Source: VRUE01 sp963695835
GTDB taxonomy: Bacteria > Actinomycetota > Thermoleophilia > Solirubrobacterales > 70-9
Direction of reading: 5' to 3'
Assembly (NCBI GenBank): GCA_963695835.1
Contig: CAVOHR010000004.1
Location: 310,001-374,000 of the forward strand
DNA length: 64,000 nucleotides
Shown here: piece by piece, positions 8,352 to 17,694 of the stretch
Numbering within the stretch: position 1 is the first letter of the stretch
How the letters are laid out: each line of letters starts with the position of its first letter
The notes under the pieces: model-generated
Told to the model about the DNA's origin: nothing
Seen by the model: only the letters and a program-made list of their open reading frames with translations
Databases searched by the model: none
Program-made: the position numbers and the translations under genes

Positions 8352-10025
8352 GTGGAGCCATCGACGACACTCAAACCGGGCGACCGGCTCGCAGAGTTCC
8401 AGCTGATCCGCCGGCTCGGCCAGGGTGGCATGGGCATCGTCTACCTGGTCCGCGACGAGCGCCTCGGCAGGCAGGTGGCGCTGAAGGTGATCGCTCCTCA
8501 CCTCGCCCACGATCCCGAGTTTCAGGAGCGCTTCGCGGCGGAGGCGCGGAGCGCGGCCGCGATCGAGCACCCCAATGCGGTCACCGTCTACTCGGCCGGG
8601 TCCGCCGAGGGTCACCTGTTCATCGCGATGCGCTATATCGACGGCACCGACCTGCGCAGGTCGCTGTCCGAGTCGGGGCCGCTCGACGCGAGGGCGGCCG
8701 CGCGGGTGGTGGTCGAAGTCGCCGGCGCCCTCGACGCCGCGCACGCCGCCGGCTTCGTCCACCGCGACGTGAAGCCCGCCAACATCCTGCTGAGGGGTGA
8801 GCCTGGCCAGGGAACCGCGTACCTGACCGACTTCGGGCTGACCAGAGGCCTGGGCAGCTCGCAGGCCCAGCTGACGGGCACCGGTCAGTGGATCGGCACG
8901 CTCGACTACGTCGCCCCTGAGCAGCTTGCGGCCGGGCGCATCGACGCCCGCACCGACATCTACTCGCTCGGCAGCGTGCTCTACGAGATGCTGGCCGGCA
9001 CGGTGCCGTTCCACGGTGACGAGATGCAGAAATTGTGGCGGAAGGCGAACGAGGAGCCTCCCCGGCTGCCCTCCCCGGGTTCGCCGCATCCGTTCGACCC
9101 GGTCATCGCCCGGGCGATCGCGAAGGAGCCCGAGCGCCGCTTCCGCTCGGCGGGCGACCTCGGCCGCGCCGCCTCGGCCGCCGCCGGTGCCGCCACCGAC
9201 GCCCCCACCGAGCGGAGCGTCGCCACCGGCGTCGCGGCAGCGGGCCTCCCCGAGGTGGACGTCCGCGTTCGCGGTGCGAGGCCGGCGGCCGCGGATCCGC
9301 CTACCGCCCGGATGCCGCCGGTCCGCCGGCCGGCCGCCGCGCCTCGGCGACGGGCCGCGCCTCCGCCGCCGCCGCAATCCTCGTCCCGCCGCGGGCACAC
9401 GGTCCGAACCGCGGCGATCATCGCCTGCGCGCTGGCCGTCGCCGCCGGGCTCGTCGCGGCGGCGCTCGTCTTCGCGAGCAGGAAGGACAGCGAACACACG
9501 CGGACGGTCGTGACCCGGAGCACCCCGCGAAAGCAGCCCGCGACCACCGCCGAAAGCTCCGAAGCCCGCGCCGCCGCCGCGACCCCGGTCGTCTTCGAAG
9601 GCTCCGAGTACAGCGCCACGCTCCCGGCCGGCTGGATCCAGCAGGAGCGCGAAAAACCGGCAAGCGATGGCAGCTACGTCGAGAACACCTGGACCAGCCC
9701 CGGCGGCGACGAAGAGCTGCTGATCGACGAGTCTCCCGGCGAACCGGCCGACCCGGCCACGAGCGTCGCGAAGATCGCCAGCGACGTCCGCGGGGCCGGC
9801 GAGACCGTCTACTCGGTGAGGAACGGGGTCGAGCACGGGGGGATCGAAGGCAGCGAGCTCGACTTCCGCGCGAGCTCCGGCCCCCCCGAACGCGCCGACT
9901 TCTTCTTCAACATCGGCGACAACGGCTTCGCCGTCCTCGCGAGCGGCTACGACCTCGCCGCAGCCCAGAACCGAATCGCCCCCCTCGTCTCCTCGCTGCA
10001 GATGAATTACCCGGCCGCGCCCTGA
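8352..10025 (+). CDS. Serine/threonine protein kinase, transmembrane
   Basis: The 557-aa protein from GTG 8352 starts almost directly with the kinase domain: Gly loop GQGGMG, VALKV lysine, catalytic HRDVKPANIL, DFGLTR and APEQL are all present, so the kinase should be active. A Pro/Ala-rich linker leads to one membrane helix (TAAIIACALAVAAGLVAAALVFA) and an extracellular domain of about 150 aa (EYSATLPAGW...) in place of PASTA repeats. This is the receptor-like layout of actinobacterial Pkn kinases with a different sensor. Neighbouring zinc-ribbon membrane proteins are candidate substrates or partners by position only. Confidence 0.92.
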   Translation: MEPSTTLKPGDRLAEFQLIRRLGQGGMGIVYLVRDERLGRQVALKVIAPHLAHDPEFQERFAAEARSAAAIEHPNAVTVYSAGSAEGHLFIAMRYIDGTDLRRSLSESGPLDARAAARVVVEVAGALDAAHAAGFVHRDVKPANILLRGEPGQGTAYLTDFGLTRGLGSSQAQLTGTGQWIGTLDYVAPEQLAAGRIDARTDIYSLGSVLYEMLAGTVPFHGDEMQKLWRKANEEPPRLPSPGSPHPFDPVIARAIAKEPERRFRSAGDLGRAASAAAGAATDAPTERSVATGVAAAGLPEVDVRVRGARPAAADPPTARMPPVRRPAAAPRRRAAPPPPPQSSSRRGHTVRTAAIIACALAVAAGLVAAALVFASRKDSEHTRTVVTRSTPRKQPATTAESSEARAAAATPVVFEGSEYSATLPAGWIQQEREKPASDGSYVENTWTSPGGDEELLIDESPGEPADPATSVAKIASDVRGAGETVYSVRNGVEHGGIEGSELDFRASSGPPERADFFFNIGDNGFAVLASGYDLAAAQNRIAPLVSSLQMNYPAAP

Positions 10026-10107
10026 GCGGCCCGCCTCCGGCAAGCGTGAGATCGGCCGCGTAAACGGGCAGCCTGCGTCGAGGCCTCGCCGATATATTCC
10101 GCTTTCG

Positions 10108-10719
10108 ATGCGCCTGGTCGTCGGTCACCTCGGGTTGCGAGTCGGGTTGACAGTGCTCCTGCTCATGAGCTGTGGCGCCCGGGTCTGCCGCGCCGCCGCG
10201 CAGCATCGAAGCTCGGTCGCCGCGCGATCGAAGCACGCCGGGAGCGAGGGCAGGCGAACGAGATGCGCGCCAAGCGTCACCTGTAGGACAGGGCCGTTGC
10301 CGCCGCGGTGTGAGCAAGACTCGCTGAGCATCACCGACGCCGGCTACGGAGGGGTCGCGGCCGGAATCGTCATCGAGGCGATCGAGTTTCGGAGCGACCG
10401 GAGGTGCTATCTACGCGGCTATCCGTCGGTCTGGCTGCTGTCCAAGACCGGACGCCGAATTGCCGTCGTGCCCAGGGGGCGTGGCGAATCCTATCGTCCC
10501 GTCGTCCTGGCTAAGAACCGCCCCATCTATGCGGACCTGCAATACGAGAATCCCAACAGCAATAACAAGGCCTGCCAGCTCAAGGCCTACTACATGGAAA
10601 TCAGGGTCCCTGGCGGCCGGCAACGCACCGAGGTGGCGTTCCAGACGCCGCCGATGCGCTTTTGCCCCGGGATCATCTGGGTGACGGGTTTTGGAGCGTA
10701 CGGGCCGATCGAACTCTGA
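10108..10719 (+). CDS. Secreted DUF4232-like protein
   Basis: The 203-aa product has an N-terminal hydrophobic segment (LGLRVGLTVLLLMSCGARVC) with a Cys that could be a lipobox or signal cleavage site. The mature part has paired Cys and the pattern of DUF4232 (early CE.DSLSI, later RCYLRGYPSVWLL, ending with RFCPGIIWVTGF), a beta-sandwich family common in secreted actinobacterial proteins. Function is unknown. It stands alone between the kinase gene and another secreted protein. Confidence 0.7.
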   Translation: MRLVVGHLGLRVGLTVLLLMSCGARVCRAAAQHRSSVAARSKHAGSEGRRTRCAPSVTCRTGPLPPRCEQDSLSITDAGYGGVAAGIVIEAIEFRSDRRCYLRGYPSVWLLSKTGRRIAVVPRGRGESYRPVVLAKNRPIYADLQYENPNSNNKACQLKAYYMEIRVPGGRQRTEVAFQTPPMRFCPGIIWVTGFGAYGPIEL

Positions 10720-10839
10720 TCCGCGACGAAGATATGACGGTCGCTCGGGGCGCCCCCTCGAAGATGGGCAGGTGCGCAGCCGCCCTACTATGGGGAGCGG
10801 CCAGACCATGCTGGGAACGTTTATGAAAGGCTGTCGCCA

Positions 10840-11847
10840 ATGAGAGCGCTGGCGGCCACCGTGACGGCGATTTCACTGGCGATGGTCCTCGCCGCACCCG
10901 CCTCCGCCTTCGAAGGCGGAGGGCGCAAGCCGAGCGAAGCGCCGCTGATCGCGGTCGGACAGCACTACACCGGCCAGCTGAACAACCACGAAGACGATGC
11001 CAACTACGGCGGCTACCGGGAGGTGGCGCTCTGGCGCCTGCCGCCGGTCACCACGCACGACGTTGTCACCATCGACTGGCATGGGGTTCCCTTCACCGAC
11101 TACCCCGGGAGCTTCCCGGTCGGCATGATCCTCGCGCAGGGAATCGACGACTTCAACTGGGGAAGCGTCTTCGGAAGTGCCGATGAAGGCTCCCAGTACC
11201 ACCTGTCCGGAAGTGGCAGCGCGCGGACGGAAATCGTCGCCCAGGCGACGGACTCCGCCTCCTACCTGGAGTTCTACGCTTACGCCGGCGAGACCAATCC
11301 GTCGGAATACGAAACCTATCCGTACGACTTCACCGTCGAGCCGATCCTGCACTACCTCGCCGTCGCGATAACGGCGGCGAAGAGCGTCAGCGCCAACGGC
11401 ATCCTCAGCGCCACCGCCAACCTCACCAACGGCCTCCCCGTCCCCGACGGCGTCGCATTCGTCCTCTCGGTGGCCTGGCGGGAAAGGGGCATCGCCAGCT
11501 ACACCGGCGTCAGCAGCGGCGGCATCGTCAACTTCCAGCTCGCGCTTCCCGAAACCGCCTGGGGCAAGAACAGCCGCTTCATCGTCTCCCATCCCGCCGA
11601 CGGCATCTATCAGGCGGCGAACTCCTCCAGCCTGCATCTCAGGGTGACGACGCCAACGCCGATCCCCCCCTCGCCCTGCGTTCTCGCCACGCGCCGCGCG
11701 CGCTCGCTCGCGCGGCAGCTCACGCGCCTGAGGCGCCACGCTCGCGGCGCCCACGGCATCGCCCGCCGCCGCCTCCACCGCCGCGCACACCGCACCAAGC
11801 GCGAGCTGTACAGGGCGAGGCTCAAGGCCGGATCGCTCTGCGGCTAG
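10840..11847 (+). CDS. Secreted protein of unknown function with basic C-terminus
   Basis: The 335-aa protein has a clear signal peptide cut after APASA (about residue 23). The central part is beta-rich (GQHYTGQLNNHEDDANYGGYREVALWRL) and recalls carbohydrate-binding or pre-peptidase-like sandwich domains, but I cannot assign a family. The last 60 residues are very rich in Arg and Ala (RRARSLARQLTRLRRHARG) with two Cys, which might bind wall polymers. No operon partner is evident. Confidence 0.7.
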   Translation: MRALAATVTAISLAMVLAAPASAFEGGGRKPSEAPLIAVGQHYTGQLNNHEDDANYGGYREVALWRLPPVTTHDVVTIDWHGVPFTDYPGSFPVGMILAQGIDDFNWGSVFGSADEGSQYHLSGSGSARTEIVAQATDSASYLEFYAYAGETNPSEYETYPYDFTVEPILHYLAVAITAAKSVSANGILSATANLTNGLPVPDGVAFVLSVAWRERGIASYTGVSSGGIVNFQLALPETAWGKNSRFIVSHPADGIYQAANSSSLHLRVTTPTPIPPSPCVLATRRARSLARQLTRLRRHARGAHGIARRRLHRRAHRTKRELYRARLKAGSLCG

Positions 11848-11899
11848 CGAGCCGGGGCCTGCCGCGCTGCCTTGGTCGGTGGCAAGCGCGTCAGAGTCG

Positions 11900-14827
11900 T
11901 CAGCCCGAGGCGGACGACGTCGTCGCGTCGCTCTCCGGCTCGTCCCCCCCGCCTTCCTTCGGTGGCGGGAGGTGCCAGCGGAGGGCTTTCACCCGACCGG
12001 GGTGGCAGCCGTCGGCCGGCTTGACGGTGACGCCTCGGTCGAGGACGAAGACGTCGACCCGGCGGTTGCGAGGGCGCCGGCCGCCGCGCTTGTCGATCTG
12101 GCACGACTCCCCATAGGCAAGCTCCTGAACCGGAACCACCTGGTCGGCAGTCGGGGAGTTCTTCGGTTCCTGCAGCAGCTCTTGCCGAACGTGGTCGTCC
12201 CGTGCGAGTGACAACTTCAGGTTGTAGGCGGGCGATCCGGGATTGTCGGCGTGTCCGTCGAGCTCGATCTCGACCGGCTTCTCCGCCGCCGTGGCCGCTT
12301 CCACCGCTTCGCGGGCCTTTTCGATCGCTCTCGGGTGGAGCGGCTTGCGACGGTCAAAGGCAAACAGGGAGGTCGGAAGTCGCAGCAGGCGCAGCTTCGC
12401 GGTGTCGGAGTTGCCGGCTCTGTCGGTAACCGTCAGCTTGACCGAGTAGGGGCCGCGCCGTGGTGGCAGCTGCGCCGTCATCGTCTCTTGGTGGCCGCTC
12501 TCCAGGCCATCTACTTCCCAGCGGCGGGTGAGGTGTTCGCGATCGGCCTTGTCTTCGTCGCCGGAACGGCTGCTGTCGAGAGCGGCGGCGGCGGAGTCGG
12601 GCTGCATCTGCACAGCGATGCGGGCGGTCGGGGCGTGGGCGACCCGCAGCAGTGGCTGGCCGGCGAGCTGATCGCACTCGACGGTGACGACGCCGGTGGC
12701 GGCATTGTCGGGCACGCGGAACTTGATTTCGTCCTTGCTCCAAGCCTGTCGCAGGAGGCGTGGTTCCAGTAACAGCGGGGCGGACTCCCCTTCGACGATC
12801 ACCTTGGGGTGCCGAACGAGCCTGCCTGCAGCATCCACAGCTAGATATTGGTCCGTGTCCTCCCTGCCGCCGCCCACGACGTCGAGGACCCTTCCATCGA
12901 TCAGCTTGACGAACCAGAAGCCGTCGTAGTTGGGCCTGCTCCGCAGGGGGAAGAAGCGTTCCGTGTCTTCGTCGAAGCCGTAGAGCATCCGCTTTTCGAG
13001 CCTCAGCACCGTCTTCTTGCGCTTGGTCCGCACGTATTCGGCTTCGTCCGCATTGATCGCCGTTTCGCGCAGCACTGCGAGGCGGATGCCGTTGAGGCGC
13101 AGCGCCCGCCCTTCGGGGGTTTCCCCGAAGCCGTCGACTCCGTGCTGCTCGTTCGGATCACTCATTCGCAGCGTCACTTCGCCGCCGGGCGAGGCCGTTT
13201 CGGGAATCAGTTTCAGGCCGGAGCCGAAGTTCGGTCGCACCGCCGGGCCGGCGTTTTCCAGCCGCTGGTCGAGCTTCAACGGGACGGTCAGTTCTTCAGT
13301 CTTCTGCGCACGCTGCTCTGAGGTCGTCAGGCTGCCGTTTTCACCGCTCGGCGTCTCCGTCGCCGGAGTCAGCGCGTAGGACATTTCGAGCGCCGCTTTG
13401 CCCGCGTCGTGGACGCTCTGCAACGGCCCGATCGACATCGCGACGACTTCCTTGGTCGGGACCCAGAGCAGCCGGCCGCTGTTGTGCTCGAGCTTGCCTT
13501 CGCAGCCTTCGGTGGCGACGTTGGAGAAGTAGACGCGGTCGCTGGTTTCGGTCACGTAGAGGCCCTGAATCGCTTCGTCGGGGCCGTCGGTATTGCGGAT
13601 CAGCGCCATCGGCTGAACCTGCGGTTCGTCGACGTTGCGAGCCATCAACATCACCGTCCCGAACAGCGGCACGGAGATGAACACCGCCAGGCCGTACCAG
13701 ACGAAGCGTTCGGCTCCGAGCGATGAGATCCGCCACAGGCCGGCCCCGAGGACGGCGACGGCTCCGAGCGAGACCGCCAGCCACCACTCGTGCAGGATCA
13801 GCGACGGGACCGCGACGATGACGATCGTCAGCAACACCGTCAGCAGGAGCCCCCAGGGCGTCAGTTTGACGCCCGACGGCTTCATGGTCGCCTTGCCGTT
13901 CCCGGGGCTCTTCCTCGCCTTCTTCTTGGCTTTCTTTTGCGCCTTCTTCTCGGCCTTGGTCTGCTTACCCGCGGCCTTGCCGGCCGCCTTGCGTTCCCGC
14001 CTTCTCTTTTCCTTCTTCCTCCTCTTCTCCCGGGCAGCATCTTTCGCCTTTTTCTCCCCGTACTCGAAGCGCGCCCAGTGCTGCACGACGGCGATGAGCA
14101 GGATCAGGCCACCCGCCGGGATGGCGGCGATCCAGGCGATCGCGCCAGACCCGCTGATCACCAGGGCCGGCCCGTATGCGAACCCGGCGACGAGCAAAGC
14201 GGCGCCGAGGCTCACCAGCACGCCGACAAGGGTCACGCCGCTGTCGTGCTCCGTCCGGAAGAAGGCGCGCTTCGGGACTTTTTCCTCCTTCTGCTCGACG
14301 TTGAGGTCGGGCACTTCGGGCCTGCGCGTGACCAGCTTGGCTACGAAGGTCGACCAGAAGATCGCCGCGACCGCGAGCAGCACCAGCTCACTGGCGATAA
14401 CCCGGGAGTCGACCGACCTGCCTTCGACGAACCAGATCGCGACCAGCGCCTCTACGGCGAGGATCGCGAGCAGCCCGCGGCTCATCCCCGGGGTCGCCCG
14501 GCCACCGCGGTCCACCAGGTACACGCCGAGCGTCGCGAGCACTCCGAGCAGTCCGAACAGCAGCAGCATCGAGGCGCCGACCGCGACCGCCTCGTCCTGC
14601 GGCACCACCTTGACCACCTGGTCGGGAGGCACCTGCAGCGCGTCGAAGCGAACCCAGAGCACCGCCTTGCCGGCGAAGGCGACAAAGCCGACCGAGACGA
14701 TCAGCGAGACGAGTGCCGGGCCGAGCTTCTCGGCGACCGATTTCCACAACCCGGTCCACGGCGACTCGGGCGCCTTCGGCGCGTCGCCGCCTTTCGACTT
14801 GTCCGGGTCCTGCTTCTCCTCACCCAT
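11900..14827 (-). CDS. Large multi-helix membrane protein with OmpA-like C-terminal domain
   Basis: The 975-aa protein starts at ATG 14827, seven nt after GGGAGG. The first 400 residues contain about eight membrane helices, interrupted by a Lys/Arg-rich cytoplasmic loop (KKAQKKAKKKARK). A long extracellular region follows, with a segment DRAGNSDTAKL like an Ig/PKD-type domain, and then an OmpA-like peptidoglycan-binding domain near 850-945 (IELDGHADNPGSPAYNLKLSLAR ... RRPRNRRVDV). It probably links the membrane to the wall. The ends match no named protein that I know. Confidence 0.75.
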   Translation of the reverse strand: MGEEKQDPDKSKGGDAPKAPESPWTGLWKSVAEKLGPALVSLIVSVGFVAFAGKAVLWVRFDALQVPPDQVVKVVPQDEAVAVGASMLLLFGLLGVLATLGVYLVDRGGRATPGMSRGLLAILAVEALVAIWFVEGRSVDSRVIASELVLLAVAAIFWSTFVAKLVTRRPEVPDLNVEQKEEKVPKRAFFRTEHDSGVTLVGVLVSLGAALLVAGFAYGPALVISGSGAIAWIAAIPAGGLILLIAVVQHWARFEYGEKKAKDAAREKRRKKEKRRRERKAAGKAAGKQTKAEKKAQKKAKKKARKSPGNGKATMKPSGVKLTPWGLLLTVLLTIVIVAVPSLILHEWWLAVSLGAVAVLGAGLWRISSLGAERFVWYGLAVFISVPLFGTVMLMARNVDEPQVQPMALIRNTDGPDEAIQGLYVTETSDRVYFSNVATEGCEGKLEHNSGRLLWVPTKEVVAMSIGPLQSVHDAGKAALEMSYALTPATETPSGENGSLTTSEQRAQKTEELTVPLKLDQRLENAGPAVRPNFGSGLKLIPETASPGGEVTLRMSDPNEQHGVDGFGETPEGRALRLNGIRLAVLRETAINADEAEYVRTKRKKTVLRLEKRMLYGFDEDTERFFPLRSRPNYDGFWFVKLIDGRVLDVVGGGREDTDQYLAVDAAGRLVRHPKVIVEGESAPLLLEPRLLRQAWSKDEIKFRVPDNAATGVVTVECDQLAGQPLLRVAHAPTARIAVQMQPDSAAAALDSSRSGDEDKADREHLTRRWEVDGLESGHQETMTAQLPPRRGPYSVKLTVTDRAGNSDTAKLRLLRLPTSLFAFDRRKPLHPRAIEKAREAVEAATAAEKPVEIELDGHADNPGSPAYNLKLSLARDDHVRQELLQEPKNSPTADQVVPVQELAYGESCQIDKRGGRRPRNRRVDVFVLDRGVTVKPADGCHPGRVKALRWHLPPPKEGGGDEPESDATTSSASG

Positions 14828-14868
14828 GGCGCGGCCTCCCAGCCCGCAGCTTTGAAGTAAGGGTGAAG

Positions 14869-14898
14869 AACCTACTTACTCAGGGCTCTATCTGTCAA
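14869..14898 (-). promoter_or_regulatory. Sigma-70-type promoter of the OmpA-like gene
   Basis: On the minus strand TTGACA (14898-14893) is followed after 18 nt by TAGGTT (14874-14869), about 40 nt before the ATG. A perfect -35 hexamer is unusual in this window, where most genes show only a -10-like box. Confidence 0.6.
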
Positions 14899-14928
14899 GA
14901 GATAAACGGATCGTTTTGTGGGTCTGGA

Positions 14929-16155
14929 TCAGGACTCTGATGGGCGTCGACGAGCAGCCTCCTCGAAGTCTTCGATCGACTCGAGCAGCTCGCGGCACTC
15001 CCAGACCCGGCCCCATTTCTTCTCGCTGAGCGGGCGCATGATTCCGGCCTCCTCCAACTGGACGAGGGCGTTTCGGACGGCAGCGTGCGACCTTCCGGTC
15101 AGTCTCTGTCCGCTGGCCACGTCCATGACCGGCTGAGCCGGAAGCTGAGCGATCAGCTTGTGCACCACCGCGTCGCCGCGAGGATCGCCGAGGCGCTGCA
15201 ACCACGATGCTTGGCGTTCCTCGATCTGGGCGGCCATTCTCTCGGCCTCGACCGCGGACTCCTGCGTAGCGGCAGCGAACAGATCGCACCAGCTGCTTAC
15301 GTTGCCCCCGCTGTATTCGCCGATTCCGGCGATGTACGACTCTCGCGTCGCCGCCAGGACGAGGCTGATCGGCGGAACGAAGTTCGGCGCTTCGCCCCCG
15401 CGGCGCAGGACGGTGTGTATCAACGTCCGCCCCACTCGCCCGTTGCCGTCCGCGAACGGATGGATGTTCTCGAATTGAGCGTGGACTATCGCCGCCTGAG
15501 CGATCGGCGAGAGATCGTCGCGAGCGACAAAACGGCAGAGATCCTCCAGCAGCGGCACGACATACTCCGGCGGTGGAGGCACGTAGTCGGCGCCAATCGG
15601 CGCGTAGGGGTTGGTGCCGATCCAGCTCTGGCGGTCGCGGATGGCACCGGCTATCCGGCGGTCGGGCGAGCGGCAGAGAAGGATCTGGTGGATCTGACGA
15701 ATGTCGTCCACCGTGATCCGCCTTTCACCGGATCCGAGCTCGATCGCCGCCTTCATCGCTTCGACGTTGCCGAGGATCTCGGCGGCCTTGGTGTCGCGCC
15801 CAGATCCCGCCGAAGCCCGGAAGGCCGCGCGGGCCAGCCTCTTCTGAGAGACGGCGAGACCCTCGATCCACGACGAGGCCGTGCTCTCGGATCGCATCAG
15901 AGCGTCAGCCAGCGCATTGAGCGATGTCCGTCGCGGAGACGTGGAGTTGAGATGGGCCAAAGCTTTGGCGGCCGACGCGATCCGGGCGACGACGTCGTCG
16001 TCGAGCGCGAACCGGCGATCCGCGATTTCGGCCGGGATGAAGGCTTCGAACACGCCCGCCTTGCGGGCTTTTCGCCCGCCTTCCGCTCCCGGGCGTGCCT
16101 CCCAGAGAAGCTTCTTGTATGAGCCAAGAGGCTCGATTGACGCGGCGCCCTTCAT
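14929..16155 (-). CDS. Fic family protein (class II, AMPylase-like)
   Basis: The 408-aa protein has the full Fic core motif HPFADGNGRVGR, so it can bind metal and transfer AMP or another phosphate group to a protein hydroxyl. Before the core, STASSWIEG matches the inhibitory helix motif (S/T)xxxE(G/N), which blocks the active site in class II enzymes, so the protein should be autoinhibited. The N-terminus is the Fic/DOC_N type and the C-terminus a winged-helix domain (TGRSHAAVRNALVQLEEAGI). Proteins of this layout are stand-alone regulators or defence-linked toxins. No antitoxin gene is adjacent. Confidence 0.9.
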   Translation of the reverse strand: MKGAASIEPLGSYKKLLWEARPGAEGGRKARKAGVFEAFIPAEIADRRFALDDDVVARIASAAKALAHLNSTSPRRTSLNALADALMRSESTASSWIEGLAVSQKRLARAAFRASAGSGRDTKAAEILGNVEAMKAAIELGSGERRITVDDIRQIHQILLCRSPDRRIAGAIRDRQSWIGTNPYAPIGADYVPPPPEYVVPLLEDLCRFVARDDLSPIAQAAIVHAQFENIHPFADGNGRVGRTLIHTVLRRGGEAPNFVPPISLVLAATRESYIAGIGEYSGGNVSSWCDLFAAATQESAVEAERMAAQIEERQASWLQRLGDPRGDAVVHKLIAQLPAQPVMDVASGQRLTGRSHAAVRNALVQLEEAGIMRPLSEKKWGRVWECRELLESIEDFEEAARRRPSES

Positions 16156-16189
16156 GGCTGCATCCTTGCAAAGTCGGGAAAGCTTTTAA

Positions 16190-16207
16190 AGGTTATGGCG
16201 CTAACCT
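16190..16207. promoter_or_regulatory. Inverted repeat upstream of fic (candidate operator)
   Basis: AGGTTA and TAACCT flank a 6-nt spacer, 35 nt before the fic start. The octamer TTGCAAAG/CTTTGCAA also occurs on both sides of it. The protein carries a C-terminal winged helix, so self-regulation is possible. Confidence 0.35.
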
Positions 16208-16234
16208 TGCAAAGCTCTGCAGGCTCTCAGGGCT

Positions 16235-16271
16235 TTCACCTTGGCGTCGACCTCGGCCTCGTAGAAGTCGG
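16235..16271 (-). repeat. 37-bp exact copy of a pilC segment
   Basis: Bases 16235-16271 are identical to 16562-16598 inside pilC and encode DFYEAEVDAKVK on the minus strand. The copy is spliced onto an unrelated ATPase fragment, so this is a micro-duplication and not a remnant of a second full pilC. Confidence 0.85.
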
Positions 16272-16275
16272 AAAG

Positions 16276-16416
16276 CTCGCCGGCAAACAGGGCCGCGGCG
16301 TCGTCTTCCTGTTCGACGAGGCCCATACCGTCTTCGACGACAAGCCCAGCCGGCAATTCCCACTGGGCGCCCTGCTGTCGGCGTTTATCGCGGCTCAAGA
16401 CGATGACGACGAGTAG
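16276..16416 (+). pseudogene. Fragment of an AAA-type ATP-binding protein
   Basis: About 45 codons read GRGVVFLFDEAHTVFDD, then RQFPLGALLSAFIAAQ, before a stop at 16416. The segment looks like the Walker B region (DEAH) of an AAA/ORC-like ATP-binding protein. No Walker A or other part is present, so it is a remnant. Confidence 0.55.
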
Positions 16417-16446
16417 TTACCTGATCCAAGGGCACAGGCAGCAGGC

Positions 16447-17691
16447 TCAGCGGATCTTGTCGTAGAGGCTGAAGATCGGCAGGTACATCGCGATCACGAT
16501 GAAGCCGACGACGCCGCCGACGAAGACGATCATGATCGGCTCGATCAGCGAGGTGAGCGCCTTCACCTTGGCGTCGACCTCGGCCTCGTAGAAGTCGGCG
16601 ATCTTGGTCAGCATGTGTTCCAGCTGACCGGTTTCCTCGCCGACCGCGACCATGTGGCCGACCATCGGCGGGAAGATCGGGTTGCGCTCGATCGGCCCCG
16701 CCAGCGAGCCGCCGCGCTTGGCCGAGTCGTAGACGTCGTCCATCGCCTTCTCGAGCACCACGTTGCCGGCCGTCTCGCCGGTCAGTTTGATCGCCTGCAG
16801 CATCGGCACGCCGGCCGAGACCGAGCCGGAGAAGGTCCGCGACCAGCGGGCCAGCGCCACCTTCTGGATCACGTCGCCGATTTTCGCCGGCAGCCGCAGG
16901 GTGAAGCGGTCCCACATCTCTTTGCCGGCTTTGGTCCGCTTCCAGCGGAAGAAGAGGACGAAGCCGACGACGATCCCCGGGATCAGGATGAACCAGAAGC
17001 CGGTGATCGCGTCGGAGGCGGTGACGCAGAGCTGCGTCGGGATCGGCAGTTCCGCCTTTTCGCCGGGGTTTTCTTCGGCGATCTGTTCGAAGATGCCGAC
17101 GAAGACGGGGATCACGAAGGCGACCACGGCGACCAGCACGACCATCGCGAAGCCGAAGATCAGCGCCGGGTACATCAGCGCCGATTTCACCTGGCGGCGC
17201 AGGGCGTCGGACTTCTCCACCTGGTAGGCGATGCGGTCGAGCGCGTCCTCCAGCCGCCCCGATTCCTCGCCCGAGCGGACCATCGCCCGGTAGAGGCGGT
17301 CGAACACTTCCGGGTGGCGCTCCATCGCCTGCTCCAGCGTGCTGCCGGCCTCGATGTCGGCCCGCACCCCGGCGATCGCCTCGCGGATGCGGTCGTCCTG
17401 GGTCTGCTCCTCGAGCGTGTGCAGGGTGCGCAGCATCGGCATCCCCGAGGCGACCAGGGTCGCGAACTGGCGCGAGAAGATCGACAGCTCGCGCATGTCG
17501 ATGCCTTTCCAGGTGCGCCACAGGTTCTCGATCTTGAACGGCTCGCGCTTCTCGCTGACGTCGAGGACGATCAGGCCGCGCTGGCGCAGCTGCTCGGTGA
17601 CCTGCGCCTTCGACTCGGCCTCGACCTCGCCGGCGCTCGCCGCGCCGGCCACGTCCATCGCCTTGAAGGCGAAGGTGGTCGCGGCGGCCAT
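16447..17691 (-). CDS. pilC: Type IV pilus inner-membrane platform protein PilC
   Basis: The 414-aa product is full length for the PilC/GspF family. It starts with the small N-terminal segment (FAFKAMDVAGAASAGEVEA) and has two T2SSF domains (about 75-200 and 280-400), each with the conserved FSRQFATLVASGMPML or FSGSVSAGVPMLQA motif, and three main membrane helices, the last close to the C-terminus. PilC couples the PilB/PilT motors to pilin assembly. Its start lies 3 nt after the pilT stop, so it is the last gene of the pilus operon. Confidence 0.95.
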   Translation of the reverse strand: MAAATTFAFKAMDVAGAASAGEVEAESKAQVTEQLRQRGLIVLDVSEKREPFKIENLWRTWKGIDMRELSIFSRQFATLVASGMPMLRTLHTLEEQTQDDRIREAIAGVRADIEAGSTLEQAMERHPEVFDRLYRAMVRSGEESGRLEDALDRIAYQVEKSDALRRQVKSALMYPALIFGFAMVVLVAVVAFVIPVFVGIFEQIAEENPGEKAELPIPTQLCVTASDAITGFWFILIPGIVVGFVLFFRWKRTKAGKEMWDRFTLRLPAKIGDVIQKVALARWSRTFSGSVSAGVPMLQAIKLTGETAGNVVLEKAMDDVYDSAKRGGSLAGPIERNPIFPPMVGHMVAVGEETGQLEHMLTKIADFYEAEVDAKVKALTSLIEPIMIVFVGGVVGFIVIAMYLPIFSLYDKIR

Positions 17692-17694
17692 CGC

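Noticed and set aside
7434..10043. 869-aa open frame on the minus strand across the kinase gene
   Set aside because: It is an antisense frame kept open by high GC; its residues are Arg/Gly/Ala-rich without motifs, while the plus strand holds a complete kinase.
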